A stretch of DNA of 64,000 nucleotides from Streptomyces zhihengii (lineage in GTDB: Bacteria; Actinomycetota; Actinomycetes; Streptomycetales; Streptomycetaceae), in assembly GCF_016919245.1 (NCBI RefSeq), contig NZ_JAFEJA010000001.1, positions 5,357,501 to 5,421,500 on the forward strand, written 5' to 3'. The first letter of the stretch is position 1, and each line of letters begins with the position of its first letter. The position numbers and the translations under genes were made by a program. Under the pieces are notes generated by a model that had not been told where the DNA came from, did no database searches, and saw nothing but the letters and a program-made list of their open reading frames with translations. Positions 50,973-60,628 of this stretch are shown piece after piece.

Positions 50973-52334
50973 TTACTTCTTCACGCGAACGGTCTTGGTG
51001 GAGCGCGTCTCGAGCGTCATCTCGTCCGCGTCCGCGACCTTCGCCTTCAGTCGCACAGTACCCGTCGCCACGTCGACCACGTCCACCACCTTCGAAAGGA
51101 GTTTCGCAGTGTCCTCGTTGCCGGAGCGGGCCGCCAACTGCACGGCGCGGCCCAGTTTGGCCGTCGCTCCCCCTATGTCACCCGATTTGCGCGCTTGCAG
51201 CCCTTGTTGGATGACCTGGGCCAGTTCGGCCTGCCCGGTGTAGTGCGCCACCTGAGCGTTGATCGCCGTCGACGCGGCGAGGTCGTCCGTCCACACCGCG
51301 CGCACCAGGCCCTGCGAGAGGACCTCCGGAGCGCCGCCGCCGGGAGCGGGCGCGATCAGCGAGACCCGGGCCGCGAGCATCTCCTGCCCCACACCGGCCT
51401 CGGGGACCCGCACGCAGACGTGGTAGTCGCGGGACTCGTCGCCCCAGGACCCCGTCGGGTAGTCGCCGGCCCGCGGACCGGCCCCGGTGCGACGGCCGGT
51501 GAGGTCCTCCACGGTGGGCGCGACCTGCTTCACGAAGACGATCTCCACGCCGACCGGGGTCCACAGCCGCAGCGCCACGTCCGCGACCCCCTTGCCCATC
51601 GCCTTCTCCATCATCGAGGTGAAGTCGGCGGCCAGACCGGCCGGATCGGCGACGATGTCGGCGGTGCCCAGCAGCGCGGAGGCGATGCCGGTGACCTCCT
51701 TGACCTCCCAGTCCGTGCCCACCCCGCGGGCGTCGCAGGTGAAGCGGCCCGCGCACGCGTCCAGCGCGGCCCGCAGCTCCTCGGGCGACTCGTGCTCGTT
51801 GCGCCCGTCGGTCAGCGCGATGCCGTGCCGGATCGTCAGGTCCGCGGAGGAGAGCAGCCGGTCCGCCAGCCGCAGCCAGGTGCCGATCGCCGTGCCGCCG
51901 CCGGCGGTCAGCCGGCGCAGTGCCTCCTTGGCCTGTGCGCGCGTGGCCGGGCCGGCGACCGCGAGCCGGCCGTTGCCCGGGTAGACCTCGGTCGCCTTGT
52001 GGGTGCCCGCGACCACCGCGAACGCGACGCCGTCGTGCAGCGTGTCGACGGCGGCGGCGGTCGCGTCCCGGGCGTTGCGCATCTTCGTGGGCGGATAGTC
52101 CATCGAGCCGGAGCAGTCGACCATCAGGACCACGCCCGCCGAGGGCGCGGCCTGCCCCGGCAGGGCCGAGGGGGCCGATGTCGCGCCCGTCAGCGGGATG
52201 CCGCCCGTCGTGCCGCCGCCGGTGGACGTCACGGTGACGATCGCGTTGACCTCACGACCGCCCTCCGGGAGGTAGGCGTTCTGGTAGACGTCGACGGAGA
52301 ACTGCGGCACCTGGGACTTGGAGAAAACGGCCAT
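50973..52334 (-). CDS. vWA-domain protein of the PknG operon
   Basis: 453 residues. The N-terminal FSVDVYQNAYLPEGGREVNAIVTV resembles the beta-module of TerY/YfbK-like proteins. A vWA domain at about 75-250 has an intact MIDAS (LMVDCSGSMDYP) and the DGRNEHESPEEL segment; the rest is a beta-rich part and a Lys-rich C-terminus (TRSTKTVRVKK). Cytosolic, with no signal peptide. Start: ATG at 52334 with GAGGAG 8 bases upstream. vWA proteins next to PP2C and FHA genes scaffold phospho-signalling complexes; the partner here is inferred. Confidence 0.9.
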   Translation of the reverse strand: MAVFSKSQVPQFSVDVYQNAYLPEGGREVNAIVTVTSTGGGTTGGIPLTGATSAPSALPGQAAPSAGVVLMVDCSGSMDYPPTKMRNARDATAAAVDTLHDGVAFAVVAGTHKATEVYPGNGRLAVAGPATRAQAKEALRRLTAGGGTAIGTWLRLADRLLSSADLTIRHGIALTDGRNEHESPEELRAALDACAGRFTCDARGVGTDWEVKEVTGIASALLGTADIVADPAGLAADFTSMMEKAMGKGVADVALRLWTPVGVEIVFVKQVAPTVEDLTGRRTGAGPRAGDYPTGSWGDESRDYHVCVRVPEAGVGQEMLAARVSLIAPAPGGGAPEVLSQGLVRAVWTDDLAASTAINAQVAHYTGQAELAQVIQQGLQARKSGDIGGATAKLGRAVQLAARSGNEDTAKLLSKVVDVVDVATGTVRLKAKVADADEMTLETRSTKTVRVKK

Positions 52335-52406
52335 CTGATCGGCTCCTCGGGGCTCCATCGGGCAAGGACGCGGGGGCGGTGCGACGGGCGGGCCGGGGGC
52401 CCTCGG

Positions 52407-54200
52407 CTACGGCGTCGCGGGGACCGGCGGGGCCGGGTCGCCGGCCGGCACGGCGAACGGGAGCACCGCCACCGTCACGTTGTCGTGGCCACCGCCGTCG
52501 AGCGCGTGGCCGACCAGCATCTGCGCACTGTGCAGCGGACGCAGCGCCGCGTCCCCGGGCACCACCCGGGCCATGTCGTCGGCGCCCTCGGCGTAGTTCC
52601 ACAGGCCGTCCGTGCAGACCACGACGACACCGGGGCGGTCGGGCTTGAACGCCTGGGTGTGCGGGTCCAGTTCGTAGGCGTCCGCGCCGAGCCAGCCGGT
52701 GATGGCGTGGGCGCGCTCGTCCGCGTACGCCTCCGCCTCGTTCATCAGGCCGGCGGCGACCATCTGGGCCGCCCAGGAGTCGTCCTCGGTCAGCCGGGCG
52801 GGCGCCACGCTGCGGTCGTCCGGGACCCAGTAGGCGCGGCTGTCGCCGACCCAGCCGACGATCAGCAGACCGCCGGCCGACACGGCGCCGACGATCGTGC
52901 AGGCGGGCGCGTTCCGGTGGCGGCCGGACTCGGGGTCGGGGTCGTCCGAGGCAAGGGAGTTGACCGCCTCCGAGGCCGCGACGATGGCCTCGCGCATCGC
53001 CTGCTGCGGGTTGGTGCCGAGCGGCAGGACGGCCAGCAGCCGCTCGTTGGCGGCGCGCGCGGCGGCGGCGGACGCCTCGTCGGGGCGGGTCGCCGAGGAC
53101 ACCCCGTCGCAGACGACGGCGACCACGGCGGGCGAGCCGTCGGGGAGGGCGGTCGACGAGACGGCGAACGCGTCCTCGTTGCGGTGGTGGCGCAGGCCCC
53201 GGTCGCTGACGGCCGCGACCGAACCGAGCTCCTGCTCCATGTGGTCGCGCTCGCGCGGCTGTGCGTGACCGCAGTTCTCGCAGTAGCCGTCGGTGTCCAC
53301 ATGGCCCGCCCGGCAGGCCACGCACAGCTTGCCGCCGGCGGCGGCGGGGGCGGGCGGCGGCTGAGCGGTCCGCGGGTCCACGGCGACGGCCGTGCCCGGC
53401 CGGGGGGCCGCCAGCTCGAAGTCCTCCGAACGAGGGGTGTCGTAGCGCACCTGGGCGGTGTCCTGCCCGGCGGCGGGGTGTCCGGCCCCGCCCTCGACCG
53501 GGCCGGGCGCACGGTCGTGCCCGCCGCCCGAGGGCCCGGGCACCGTGCCGGTGGCCCGCGGCGCCTCCGCCGGCAGAGCGCCGGCGCCGGGGGCGGCCGG
53601 ACCAGCGGGGCCCGTCGGCGTGCCGCCGTACGCGGCGCCGTCACCGGAGGCCCCCGCCGGGCCGGTGGCCGGGGCGCCGCCGGAACCGGCCGCGGGCGGC
53701 ACGGCCGGGCCGTACCCGGGGGCGGGGGCCGCGGCCGACGGCGGTGCGGGCGGGGTGGGCTGCGGGCCGGCGGGAGGGGCGGGCGGCATCGGCGGGGCCG
53801 CCGGCGCGGCACCGTGCGCGCCGGCAACGGCCGCCGGAGGCACCGGCGGTGGCGGCGGGGTGGGCCGGGCGCCGGCCGCACCGGCCGGAGGTGCCGGCGG
53901 CGGGGTGGGCGCGGCGCCCGACGGGGGAGTGGCGGCCTGGGCGCCGGCGGAGGTGGCCGCGGACTCGGCGAGGTCGGCGGGGTGCTGGGTGGGCGGGGAC
54001 ATGCCCGAGGTGTCGGTGCCGGCGGCCGTGGGCCACTCCACCGGGGTGCCGAGCGCCTGGGTGGGGCGGTCGGTGCCCGGCGCCGCGAGGGCCGACAGGT
54101 CGTACCCGCAGGCCCCGCAGAACCGGTCGCCCGACTCCACCGGCTCCTCGCAGCCGGGGCAGGACTGCCCGTCGGCCGACTGGTGCATCTGCGCCATCAT
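52407..54200 (-). CDS. PP2C-family Ser/Thr phosphatase with zinc ribbons
   Basis: 597 residues. N-terminal zinc ribbon (CPGCEE...FCGACGYDL, about 14-34), a 220-residue P/A/G-rich linker, a second ribbon (LCVACRAG...YCENCGH), then a PP2C domain (about 325-590): VSDRGLRHHRNEDAF, VCDGVSS, GWVGDSRAYW, TDGLWNY and GGGHDNVTVAVL supply the metal ligands. Reverses PknG-type phosphorylation. Start: ATG at 54200 overlaps the pknG stop (TGATG); upstream GTG codons at 54203 and 54209 are alternatives. Expected to balance the kinase made from the same mRNA. Confidence 0.9.
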   Translation of the reverse strand: MMAQMHQSADGQSCPGCEEPVESGDRFCGACGYDLSALAAPGTDRPTQALGTPVEWPTAAGTDTSGMSPPTQHPADLAESAATSAGAQAATPPSGAAPTPPPAPPAGAAGARPTPPPPPVPPAAVAGAHGAAPAAPPMPPAPPAGPQPTPPAPPSAAAPAPGYGPAVPPAAGSGGAPATGPAGASGDGAAYGGTPTGPAGPAAPGAGALPAEAPRATGTVPGPSGGGHDRAPGPVEGGAGHPAAGQDTAQVRYDTPRSEDFELAAPRPGTAVAVDPRTAQPPPAPAAAGGKLCVACRAGHVDTDGYCENCGHAQPRERDHMEQELGSVAAVSDRGLRHHRNEDAFAVSSTALPDGSPAVVAVVCDGVSSATRPDEASAAAARAANERLLAVLPLGTNPQQAMREAIVAASEAVNSLASDDPDPESGRHRNAPACTIVGAVSAGGLLIVGWVGDSRAYWVPDDRSVAPARLTEDDSWAAQMVAAGLMNEAEAYADERAHAITGWLGADAYELDPHTQAFKPDRPGVVVVCTDGLWNYAEGADDMARVVPGDAALRPLHSAQMLVGHALDGGGHDNVTVAVLPFAVPAGDPAPPVPATP

Positions 54201-56743
54201 CACACCCACGTCCGGGGGCGGTAGCGGTTCGCCCGCTCCACCAGCTCTATCCGTTCCTCGCCGCGCTGGGCGAGCCGGGCCAGGACCCGGTACGAACGCT
54301 CCAGCCCGAAGCGCAGACCGCGTTCGTCCAGCGGGCTGCCCAGCAGCGCCGGCGGTCCGTCCGGACCCGGCGCGGCGGCGGGCGCCGCCGCCGTGGACGG
54401 CCCGGCTCCGGGACTACCGGAGATTACCCAGTCGAGCGCGGTGCCGAGCACCTCGGTCGCCAACTTCTCCCGGCGCACCGCGTCCAGACCGAACGCCGCC
54501 AGGGCCTCCACCTGCGCCGCGGACGCCGTGAGGTCGGCGAGCAGCGCCTCGTGCGCGGCGCGTCGCCGCAGCCGCGAACGCACGGCGGCCACCCGGGCGG
54601 CCGTGTAGTGGATGGACGCCTCGGGCACCGACTCCAGCGTCCGTACGGCTCCCGGCCGGTCGCCCGCCGCGAGCTGCACCCGGGCGAGCCCGAACGCCGC
54701 GCTGACGAAGCTCGGGTCCGTCGTCCACACCAGGCGGTAGTAGTCCGCCGCGTTGTCGAGCTGGCCGAGCACCTCCGCGCACAGGCCGAGCGCCAGCTTG
54801 GGCGCGCACTCGCCGGGGAACGCGTCGTACACCGCGTCGAAGGAGAGCGCCGCCGTCTCGTGGTCGCCGTGCACCAGCGAGGCGACGCCCCGGTACCAGA
54901 CGACCCGCCAGTCGTCGGGGTGCCGGCTCTCCAGGGTGGCGAGCGTGCCCGACGCCGGGGTGGCCTCGCCCAGTTCGAGGCGGGCGCGCAGCTCGCGCAG
55001 CAGCGTCTCCGTGGAACTCGCAGGCACCCCCTGGAGCGCGGTGATCAGCTCGGCCGGGGCCGAGGCCATCAGCCCCGCGAGGAAACCGGCGTTGGGGTCG
55101 TGGGGGTCGACGCGGGGGACGGGGAGCGCCAGGGCGCCGGCCCGGGTGTCCAGGGGCGCCAGGTGCGCGGCACCCTGCGGGGCCGGTGCCGCGGGGGTGC
55201 CCGCCGCGCGCTGCGCGGGCAGCGCGGCGCCCGGGGGCAGCGCGGGCGCGCCGCGCGCCGCGCGGCCGGTCCGCCGTGCGCCCAGCGCGGAGGTGTCCTC
55301 GGTGAGCTCGGCGAACAACACGGTGTCCGTCACCCGCAGTTCCGGGCCGAAGAGCGTCGACAGCGCGGGGCGCGGCCGCCCCGTCTGCATGGCGACGACC
55401 TCCCGGAGCACCCCGGTGAGCTGGTCGGCCATCTCCTGCGCCGAGGCGAACCGGCGCGCCGGGTCCGGGTCGGTGGCCCGCACCAGCAGCCGGTAGAACG
55501 ACTCGTAGGTACGGAAGACGGGGATGTTCCCGGGATCGGGCAGGCTGTCGACGAAGACGTTCGTGTAGCCCTGGAAGTCGAACGTCATCACCGCGAGGGT
55601 GCGGGCGACCGTGTAGAGGTCGGAGGCGACCGACGGCCCGACCTCGGCCACCTCGGGCGCCTGGTAGCCCACCGTCCCGTAGATCGCCGACTCGTCGTCG
55701 TCCATCCGGCGGACCGCGCCCATGTCGATCAGCTTGAGCTGGTCCTGCTGCTGGATGGCGTTGTCGACCTTGAAGTCGCAGTAGAGGAGGTTCCTGCTGT
55801 GCAGATGGCCGAGCGCCTCCAGCGCCTCGATGCCGTACGCGCAGGCCTGCTCGACCGGCAGCGGGTCGCGCCGCCCGTCCGGGCCGCGGCGCGCGTTGGC
55901 GATCTCCTTCAGCGACTTGCCGCCGACGTACTCCATGACGATGTAGCCGTCGAGGGAGCCGGTGCGCTGGTCGAGGTGCTCGACGAAGTTGTAGATGCGC
56001 ACGATGTTGGAGTGCTCGATCTCGGCGAGGAAGCGCCGCTCGGAGATCGCCGCCGCCATCGCGTCCTGGTCGCCCGTGTCCAGCAGGCCCTTGAGGACCA
56101 CCCAGCGGTCCGACACCGCCCGGTCCACCGCCAGGTACACCCAGCCCAGACCGCCGTGCGCGAGACAGCCCGCGACCTCGTACTGGCCGTGGACGATGTC
56201 GCCGCCCTTGAGCTTGGGCACGAAGGAGTACGGGTGGCCGCACTTGGTGCAGAAGCCCTCGGTGCGCCCCGGCCGGTCCCCGCGGGCGCGCCCGACCGGC
56301 GCCCCGCAGTCCGAGCGGGAGCAGAACCGCTTGCGCTCGGGGACCTCCGGGTCGGTCATCACCGCGGACCGGGGGTCGGGCCGCGGCACGTCCGGCACGG
56401 CGACCAGACCCGCGCCGAGGCGGTTGCGCCCCGAGGCGGCCGTCGACGAACCGGAACTGCGCACCGACACCGACCGGGAGGACGCGCTGCCGCCCGTCAG
56501 CGAACGCGACAGCCGGCCCGACACCGATCTGCGCGACGTCGACGACCGCGACGACGCCCGCCCGCTGCGCGCCGACACCGAGTCCCGTCCGCCGGCGGTG
56601 AGGCCGGTGGGCGGCGAGGACACCATGCCCGTGGACGACACGACGGGCGCGAGCCCGCAGGTGTCGCAGTACAGCTCGCCGCCGCCCATGTCCTCGTAGG
56701 AGCCCTCGCAGCCGGGGCGCTGGCAGTTCGTGTTCTCGCTCAT
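54200..56743 (-). CDS. pknG: PknG-type serine/threonine protein kinase
   Basis: 847 residues, cytosolic. Order: N-terminal zinc-type Cys (CQRPGC...YCDTCGL), a Ser/Arg-rich linker, a rubredoxin-like site (FCSRSDCG...FCTKCGH, about 135-175), a kinase domain (about 190-460) with LAHGGLGWVYLA, VVLKGLL (Lys), YCDFKVDNAI (catalytic Asp) and IDMGAVRR in place of DFG as in PknG, then a C-terminal TPR region (about 590-800). This matches mycobacterial PknG, which senses amino acids through GlnX and GlnH. Start: ATG at 56743 with GGGGGG 5 bases upstream; overlaps the upstream gene (ATGA). Confidence 0.92.
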   Translation of the reverse strand: MSENTNCQRPGCEGSYEDMGGGELYCDTCGLAPVVSSTGMVSSPPTGLTAGGRDSVSARSGRASSRSSTSRRSVSGRLSRSLTGGSASSRSVSVRSSGSSTAASGRNRLGAGLVAVPDVPRPDPRSAVMTDPEVPERKRFCSRSDCGAPVGRARGDRPGRTEGFCTKCGHPYSFVPKLKGGDIVHGQYEVAGCLAHGGLGWVYLAVDRAVSDRWVVLKGLLDTGDQDAMAAAISERRFLAEIEHSNIVRIYNFVEHLDQRTGSLDGYIVMEYVGGKSLKEIANARRGPDGRRDPLPVEQACAYGIEALEALGHLHSRNLLYCDFKVDNAIQQQDQLKLIDMGAVRRMDDDESAIYGTVGYQAPEVAEVGPSVASDLYTVARTLAVMTFDFQGYTNVFVDSLPDPGNIPVFRTYESFYRLLVRATDPDPARRFASAQEMADQLTGVLREVVAMQTGRPRPALSTLFGPELRVTDTVLFAELTEDTSALGARRTGRAARGAPALPPGAALPAQRAAGTPAAPAPQGAAHLAPLDTRAGALALPVPRVDPHDPNAGFLAGLMASAPAELITALQGVPASSTETLLRELRARLELGEATPASGTLATLESRHPDDWRVVWYRGVASLVHGDHETAALSFDAVYDAFPGECAPKLALGLCAEVLGQLDNAADYYRLVWTTDPSFVSAAFGLARVQLAAGDRPGAVRTLESVPEASIHYTAARVAAVRSRLRRRAAHEALLADLTASAAQVEALAAFGLDAVRREKLATEVLGTALDWVISGSPGAGPSTAAAPAAAPGPDGPPALLGSPLDERGLRFGLERSYRVLARLAQRGEERIELVERANRYRPRTWV

Positions 56744-58077
56744 GAATCCCCCCTGCTGTCCTGAAGGCCGTGCCCGTCCGCTCTCGGCACGAGCACCTCG
56801 GCCGCCGCCTGCTGGTAGCGCAGCACGGCCTGCTCGGCCACGCGCAGATCGCACGGCGCGCTCCAGAGCATCCGCCGCGCCGCGTCGTACCGCTCGATCA
56901 GCAGCGGGTCCTCGGCCAGGCCGTGCCGGGCCACCTTCGCCTTGTACGCGTCGAGCCGGCCCCGCAGTTCGGCGCGGACCGCCAGCGGCGCGGTGACGGC
57001 GGTCAGCGACTCGCGGGCCCGGTGCAGCTCGTCCTCCGCGTCCCGTTCCAGCGACTCCAGCAGCGGCGACAGCCGGTGCCAGCGGGAGTGCCGGCGGTAC
57101 TCGGCCGCGGTGGCGAGCCGCTCCTGGAGCGCGGTGGGCGGTCCGCTGACGGCGGGCACCTCGGACGCCGCGATCTTGGCGAGCACCTCGCCCCGGGCCG
57201 CACGGGCCTCGGCGAGGGTGCGGTCCGCCCGGGAGAGCACGTCCCGCAGCCGCAGCAGCCGCTCCTCGGAGTCCTGGCGGACCCGGAGCACCGCCTCGAT
57301 CTCCCGGCGGACGTCCTCCAGGTCGCGCGCCGCCCGGTCGTAGCGGTCGGTGTCGGGGCGGCCGCCGCCCGGCGCCGAACTGCCCGGCGCGGGGCGCCAG
57401 AAGGCCAGCGGGTCGGAGACGACCTGGGCGCGCAGGGTCGCCAGCTCGGCGGTGATGGACTCCAGTTCGTCGCCCGAGGGGTGCTCGCCCGGCCGCACGC
57501 CGACCGAGTGGGCGAGCGAACGGGTGCGCCGCAGCTCGGCGGAGAGCAGGTCTATCCGGGCCGGCAGGGCCGACCAGACGGCGTCGGCGGTGATGATGGT
57601 GTCCAGCGAGGAGGCGTAGAGGGCGTTCATCCGGGCGACCAGCTCCTGGAGGGTGAACTCCTCGGAGAGCAGGGCCGGACCGGCGATGTCCGGCGACGGC
57701 GGCACCGCCTGGCCCGCGACGGTGACGCTGCGCCCGCGCAGCCGCCCGGTGAGCTCCACCAGGTCCTCACGGCTGGACCAGCGCCGCCGGGCGCGCAGTT
57801 CGCGCATGGCGGTGAGCGCTCCCGAGTAGGCGTCGAAGTAGGTCCACAACTGGGTGATCGACTGTTCGGCGGCCGCCCAGCGGTCCTTGGTGACACCGGT
57901 CAGCTCGGCGCCCTCCAGGAGCCGGCGGCCGGCGTGGTCCTGGAGCGCCAGGAGCGAGGTCTCGACGGCCTCGTGCTCCGCGCCGAGCCGCGCCAGCGCG
58001 CGGTCCACCTCGTCCCGGTCCATCACCGGCCCGTGGGGGGTCCCCGCCGCGCCGGAAAAGGGTCCCGCGACGCCCAT
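56740..58077 (-). CDS. Coiled-coil protein of the PknG operon
   Basis: 445 residues, no known enzymatic domain. Nearly all is helical with Leu/Ala/Arg/Glu heptads, for example at about 85-110 (RELRARRRWSSREDLVELTGR), 175-225, and 245-330 (YDRAARDLEDVRREIEAVLRVRQDSEERLLRLRD in segments). Start: ATG at 58077, with the end overlapping pknG. Its place between glnH and pknG suggests it links the sensor to the kinase or forms a scaffold; this is inferred. The mycobacterial locus (glnX-glnH-pknG) lacks it. Confidence 0.8.
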   Translation of the reverse strand: MGVAGPFSGAAGTPHGPVMDRDEVDRALARLGAEHEAVETSLLALQDHAGRRLLEGAELTGVTKDRWAAAEQSITQLWTYFDAYSGALTAMRELRARRRWSSREDLVELTGRLRGRSVTVAGQAVPPSPDIAGPALLSEEFTLQELVARMNALYASSLDTIITADAVWSALPARIDLLSAELRRTRSLAHSVGVRPGEHPSGDELESITAELATLRAQVVSDPLAFWRPAPGSSAPGGGRPDTDRYDRAARDLEDVRREIEAVLRVRQDSEERLLRLRDVLSRADRTLAEARAARGEVLAKIAASEVPAVSGPPTALQERLATAAEYRRHSRWHRLSPLLESLERDAEDELHRARESLTAVTAPLAVRAELRGRLDAYKAKVARHGLAEDPLLIERYDAARRMLWSAPCDLRVAEQAVLRYQQAAAEVLVPRADGHGLQDSRGDS

Positions 58078-58145
58078 CGATCACCTCTCCGATCCGTGCG
58101 TGTCCTGGCCTTCGGTCGTGCCCTCCGCCTGTCCCGCCCCGGGGC

Positions 58146-59213
58146 CTACCCCGCCCGGTACTTGGGCTGCGGGGGCGCCGTGATGCCCGGCAGGTCGTCC
58201 TTCAGCCAGCGGTCGTACGCCGCCATCCATGGGCCCTTGCGGTACTCGTCCAGCACGTGGTTCACCCGGCGCACCACGTCGTCCTTGCCGAGCTTGGTGG
58301 CCACCCCGTAGTACTCGGTGGTGAAGGGGGCGCCCTTCAGCTCGACCGAAGGGTCCTGGGCCGCCTGGCCGGCCGCCAGCGCGTTGTCGGTGACGACGGC
58401 GTCCACCAGGCCCTGCTGGAGTCTGACCAGGCAGTCGAGCTGGTTCGGCACGGTGAGCAGGTCCTCGTCCTCGGGACCGCCGTCGTGCTCGTCGCGGAAG
58501 ACGGCGCCGTAGGCGTTCTTCTCCATCGCCTCGTAGGCGGTGGAGCCCTCGGCCGTGCAGACCCGCTTGCCCGACAGGGAGTCGTCGTAGCCCGTGATCT
58601 TCTGCCCCTTGGGCGCGAGGACCTGCTGCCCCGCCTGGAAGTAGGCGGTGGAGAAGGCGACCTGCTCGATCCGGGCGCAGTTGATCGTCATGGTGCGCAC
58701 CACGATGTCGACCGCGCCGCTGTCCAGCGCGGCGATGCGCTGGTTGGTCGGTATCGCGCGGAAGATGATGGCGTCCTCGCTGCCGAGGATGTCCGCGGCG
58801 ATGGCGCGGGCGAGGTCGATGTCGAAGCCCTCCAGGCGCCCGGCCGAGGCCTTGGCGACGCCGTCGGCCGTCTCGCTGGGGTCGAGCGGCCTGCGGAAGC
58901 CCCACTGGTAGCTGTTCTGGTCGACGCCGACGACGAGTTTGCCGCGCTCCTTGATGGCGTCGATGTTGGGCCCGCCGGCGGTCGACGGGCGCAGGGACGC
59001 CTCGGGGTCGGCGCAGTCGTCCGCCTTGGCCGGCAGGGCGCTGCCGCGCCCCGCGGGATCGGCGCCCAGGACGTCCGCGCCCCCGTGGGACAGCGGCAGC
59101 AGCGTGACGGCGGCGGTCAGCGCGCAGGCGGCGGCCATGCCGGCGACACCGCCCCAGCCGCGCAGCCCGGCACGGACACCGCGCCGGCGGGCGCCCGTCG
59201 GCTCCTCGGTCAT
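58146..59213 (-). CDS. glnH: Glutamate/aspartate-binding lipoprotein or secreted protein, GlnH type
   Basis: 355 residues of the SBP_bac_3 family. An N-terminal hydrophobic segment (about 18-45) anchors or exports the protein. Binding domains cover about 95-345: VVGVDQNSYQWGF, GFDIDLARAIAADILG, RIAALDSGAVDIVVRTMTINCAR and the CTAEGSTAYE hinge. In mycobacteria GlnH binds Glu/Asp and signals through GlnX to PknG. Start: ATG at 59213, 11 bases after the glnX stop. No permease or ATPase gene is near, so it is a sensor rather than a transporter subunit. Confidence 0.9.
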   Translation of the reverse strand: MTEEPTGARRRGVRAGLRGWGGVAGMAAACALTAAVTLLPLSHGGADVLGADPAGRGSALPAKADDCADPEASLRPSTAGGPNIDAIKERGKLVVGVDQNSYQWGFRRPLDPSETADGVAKASAGRLEGFDIDLARAIAADILGSEDAIIFRAIPTNQRIAALDSGAVDIVVRTMTINCARIEQVAFSTAYFQAGQQVLAPKGQKITGYDDSLSGKRVCTAEGSTAYEAMEKNAYGAVFRDEHDGGPEDEDLLTVPNQLDCLVRLQQGLVDAVVTDNALAAGQAAQDPSVELKGAPFTTEYYGVATKLGKDDVVRRVNHVLDEYRKGPWMAAYDRWLKDDLPGITAPPQPKYRAG

Positions 59214-59224
59214 CGCTCCCCCTC

Positions 59225-60628
59225 TCACCGGTACTCCGAAAGCCTGCGGTTGATGCCGAGCACGGCGGCGACCGCGCCGAGCACGGCCAGCAGTGCCGCG
59301 CCGGCGGCGAGGCCCGTGAACGCCGAACCGGCGGATCTCGCGGACGCGGTGAACTCCCGCTGCTCGTGGTCCAGCGCCTCGGCCAGCGCGGTGTCGAGGG
59401 CGTCGAAGGACTCGTTGGTCGAGCCCTCGCCGCCGATGACCCGGGTCACCGCTCCGTCGTAGTCGCCGCCCTGGTCGGCCTTGGTGACGTCGGCGTGCCT
59501 GGTCCGCCAGGTGGCGACCGTCTCCACCGCCTTTTCGACCGGCGCCCGGCCGGCGGTGTCGTCGGCGTGGCGCAGGGCGCCGTCCAGCGACTCGCCGAGA
59601 CGGTCCATCGCCTCCGCGTACTCCACGGCGTACTTGTCGGCCTTGCCGTCGTCGGTGAGCACGGCGCCGCGGGCGACGAGGGTGAGGTTCTCGCTGGCGC
59701 GTGCCTGGAGCGCCTGGACGCGGGCCTCGCCGAGCACGTCGAGCGAGCGCTGGGCGTGCACCTCGGCGTCGTTCAGCCGGGCCCCCGCGAGGGCCTGGGC
59801 GGCCACCAGCCACACCATCACCAGCCCGGCCGCGACGGTGGTGGCGAGCAGGCCTCGGTTGAACACGCGGTTGGTGCGGCGGTAGTTGCGCCGCTGGGCC
59901 CAGCCGAGGACGGCCAGCGCGGCGACACCGGAGGCCACCGACGCCAGGGGCCAGAAGCGCGCCTCGTCGTAGTCGGCGCGCAGCCGGGTGGACTCGGCGA
60001 GGTGGAGCCTGCGTGCCGCGGGCAGCAGGTCCTCGGTCATCAGATCGCTGGCGAACCGCAGATACGCGCCGCCGAGCGGGTGGCCCAGGCGGTTGTTGGC
60101 GCGCGCCGTCTCCATGTAGCCGGTGTAGCGGGGGAGATGCTCGTTGAGATGGGCGATCTGGCGGCCCGACTCGCTGTCCGCGTCCGTGTGGGTGGCGGCG
60201 GTGACCAGCAGCCGGGAGGCGCGGGCGATGTCCTTCTCGTAGCGCTCCTTGACCTCGCGCGGCTCCTCGGCGCCGGAGAGGAAGCCGGTGGACGCGGCGG
60301 TGTTGGCGTCGGCGAGCGAGCGGTAGACGGAGGCGGCGTCCTGGCTGAGCGGCTGGCTGCGGCCCACCACGTCGTCGGCGGCGGCCGACCGGGCGGAGAC
60401 CTCCAGGGCCGTGACCGCGCCGAACACCACCATCAGCGCGGCGAGTACGGCTCCGATGATCTGGAGCCGGCCGGGCTCGGTCGTCGCGGCGGCGCGCAGC
60501 CGCCGGACGACCTCGGCCCGGGAGCCGAACCCTCCGGCGCCGGGCCCCGGGAGGGGCGGCGGCGCGGGCGCGGGCGCGGGTGCAGGAGCCGGCTGAGGCG
60601 CTGTGCCCACCGTCGGCGGGTGTGTCAC
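59225..60628 (-). CDS. glnX: GlnX-like membrane signalling protein
   Basis: 467 residues with a Pro/Ala-rich cytoplasmic N-terminus (about 1-35) and four predicted membrane helices: about 56-76 (IIGAVLAALMVVFGAVTALE), 222-242, 254-275 and 440-460. Two extracellular helical domains lie between them (about 77-220 and 276-438), like four-helix sensor domains. This is the layout of mycobacterial GlnX, which with GlnH reports external Glu/Asp to PknG. Start: GTG at 60628. First gene of a seven-gene operon down to 49455. Confidence 0.85.
   Translation of the reverse strand: MTHPPTVGTAPQPAPAPAPAPAPPPLPGPGAGGFGSRAEVVRRLRAAATTEPGRLQIIGAVLAALMVVFGAVTALEVSARSAAADDVVGRSQPLSQDAASVYRSLADANTAASTGFLSGAEEPREVKERYEKDIARASRLLVTAATHTDADSESGRQIAHLNEHLPRYTGYMETARANNRLGHPLGGAYLRFASDLMTEDLLPAARRLHLAESTRLRADYDEARFWPLASVASGVAALAVLGWAQRRNYRRTNRVFNRGLLATTVAAGLVMVWLVAAQALAGARLNDAEVHAQRSLDVLGEARVQALQARASENLTLVARGAVLTDDGKADKYAVEYAEAMDRLGESLDGALRHADDTAGRAPVEKAVETVATWRTRHADVTKADQGGDYDGAVTRVIGGEGSTNESFDALDTALAEALDHEQREFTASARSAGSAFTGLAAGAALLAVLGAVAAVLGINRRLSEYR

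Noticed and set aside
49494..54224. 1576-residue plus-strand ORF
   Set aside because: It is antisense to the FHA, vWA and PP2C genes, has strongly biased composition (Arg/Gly/Val/His) and no recognisable domain; it arises from high GC.
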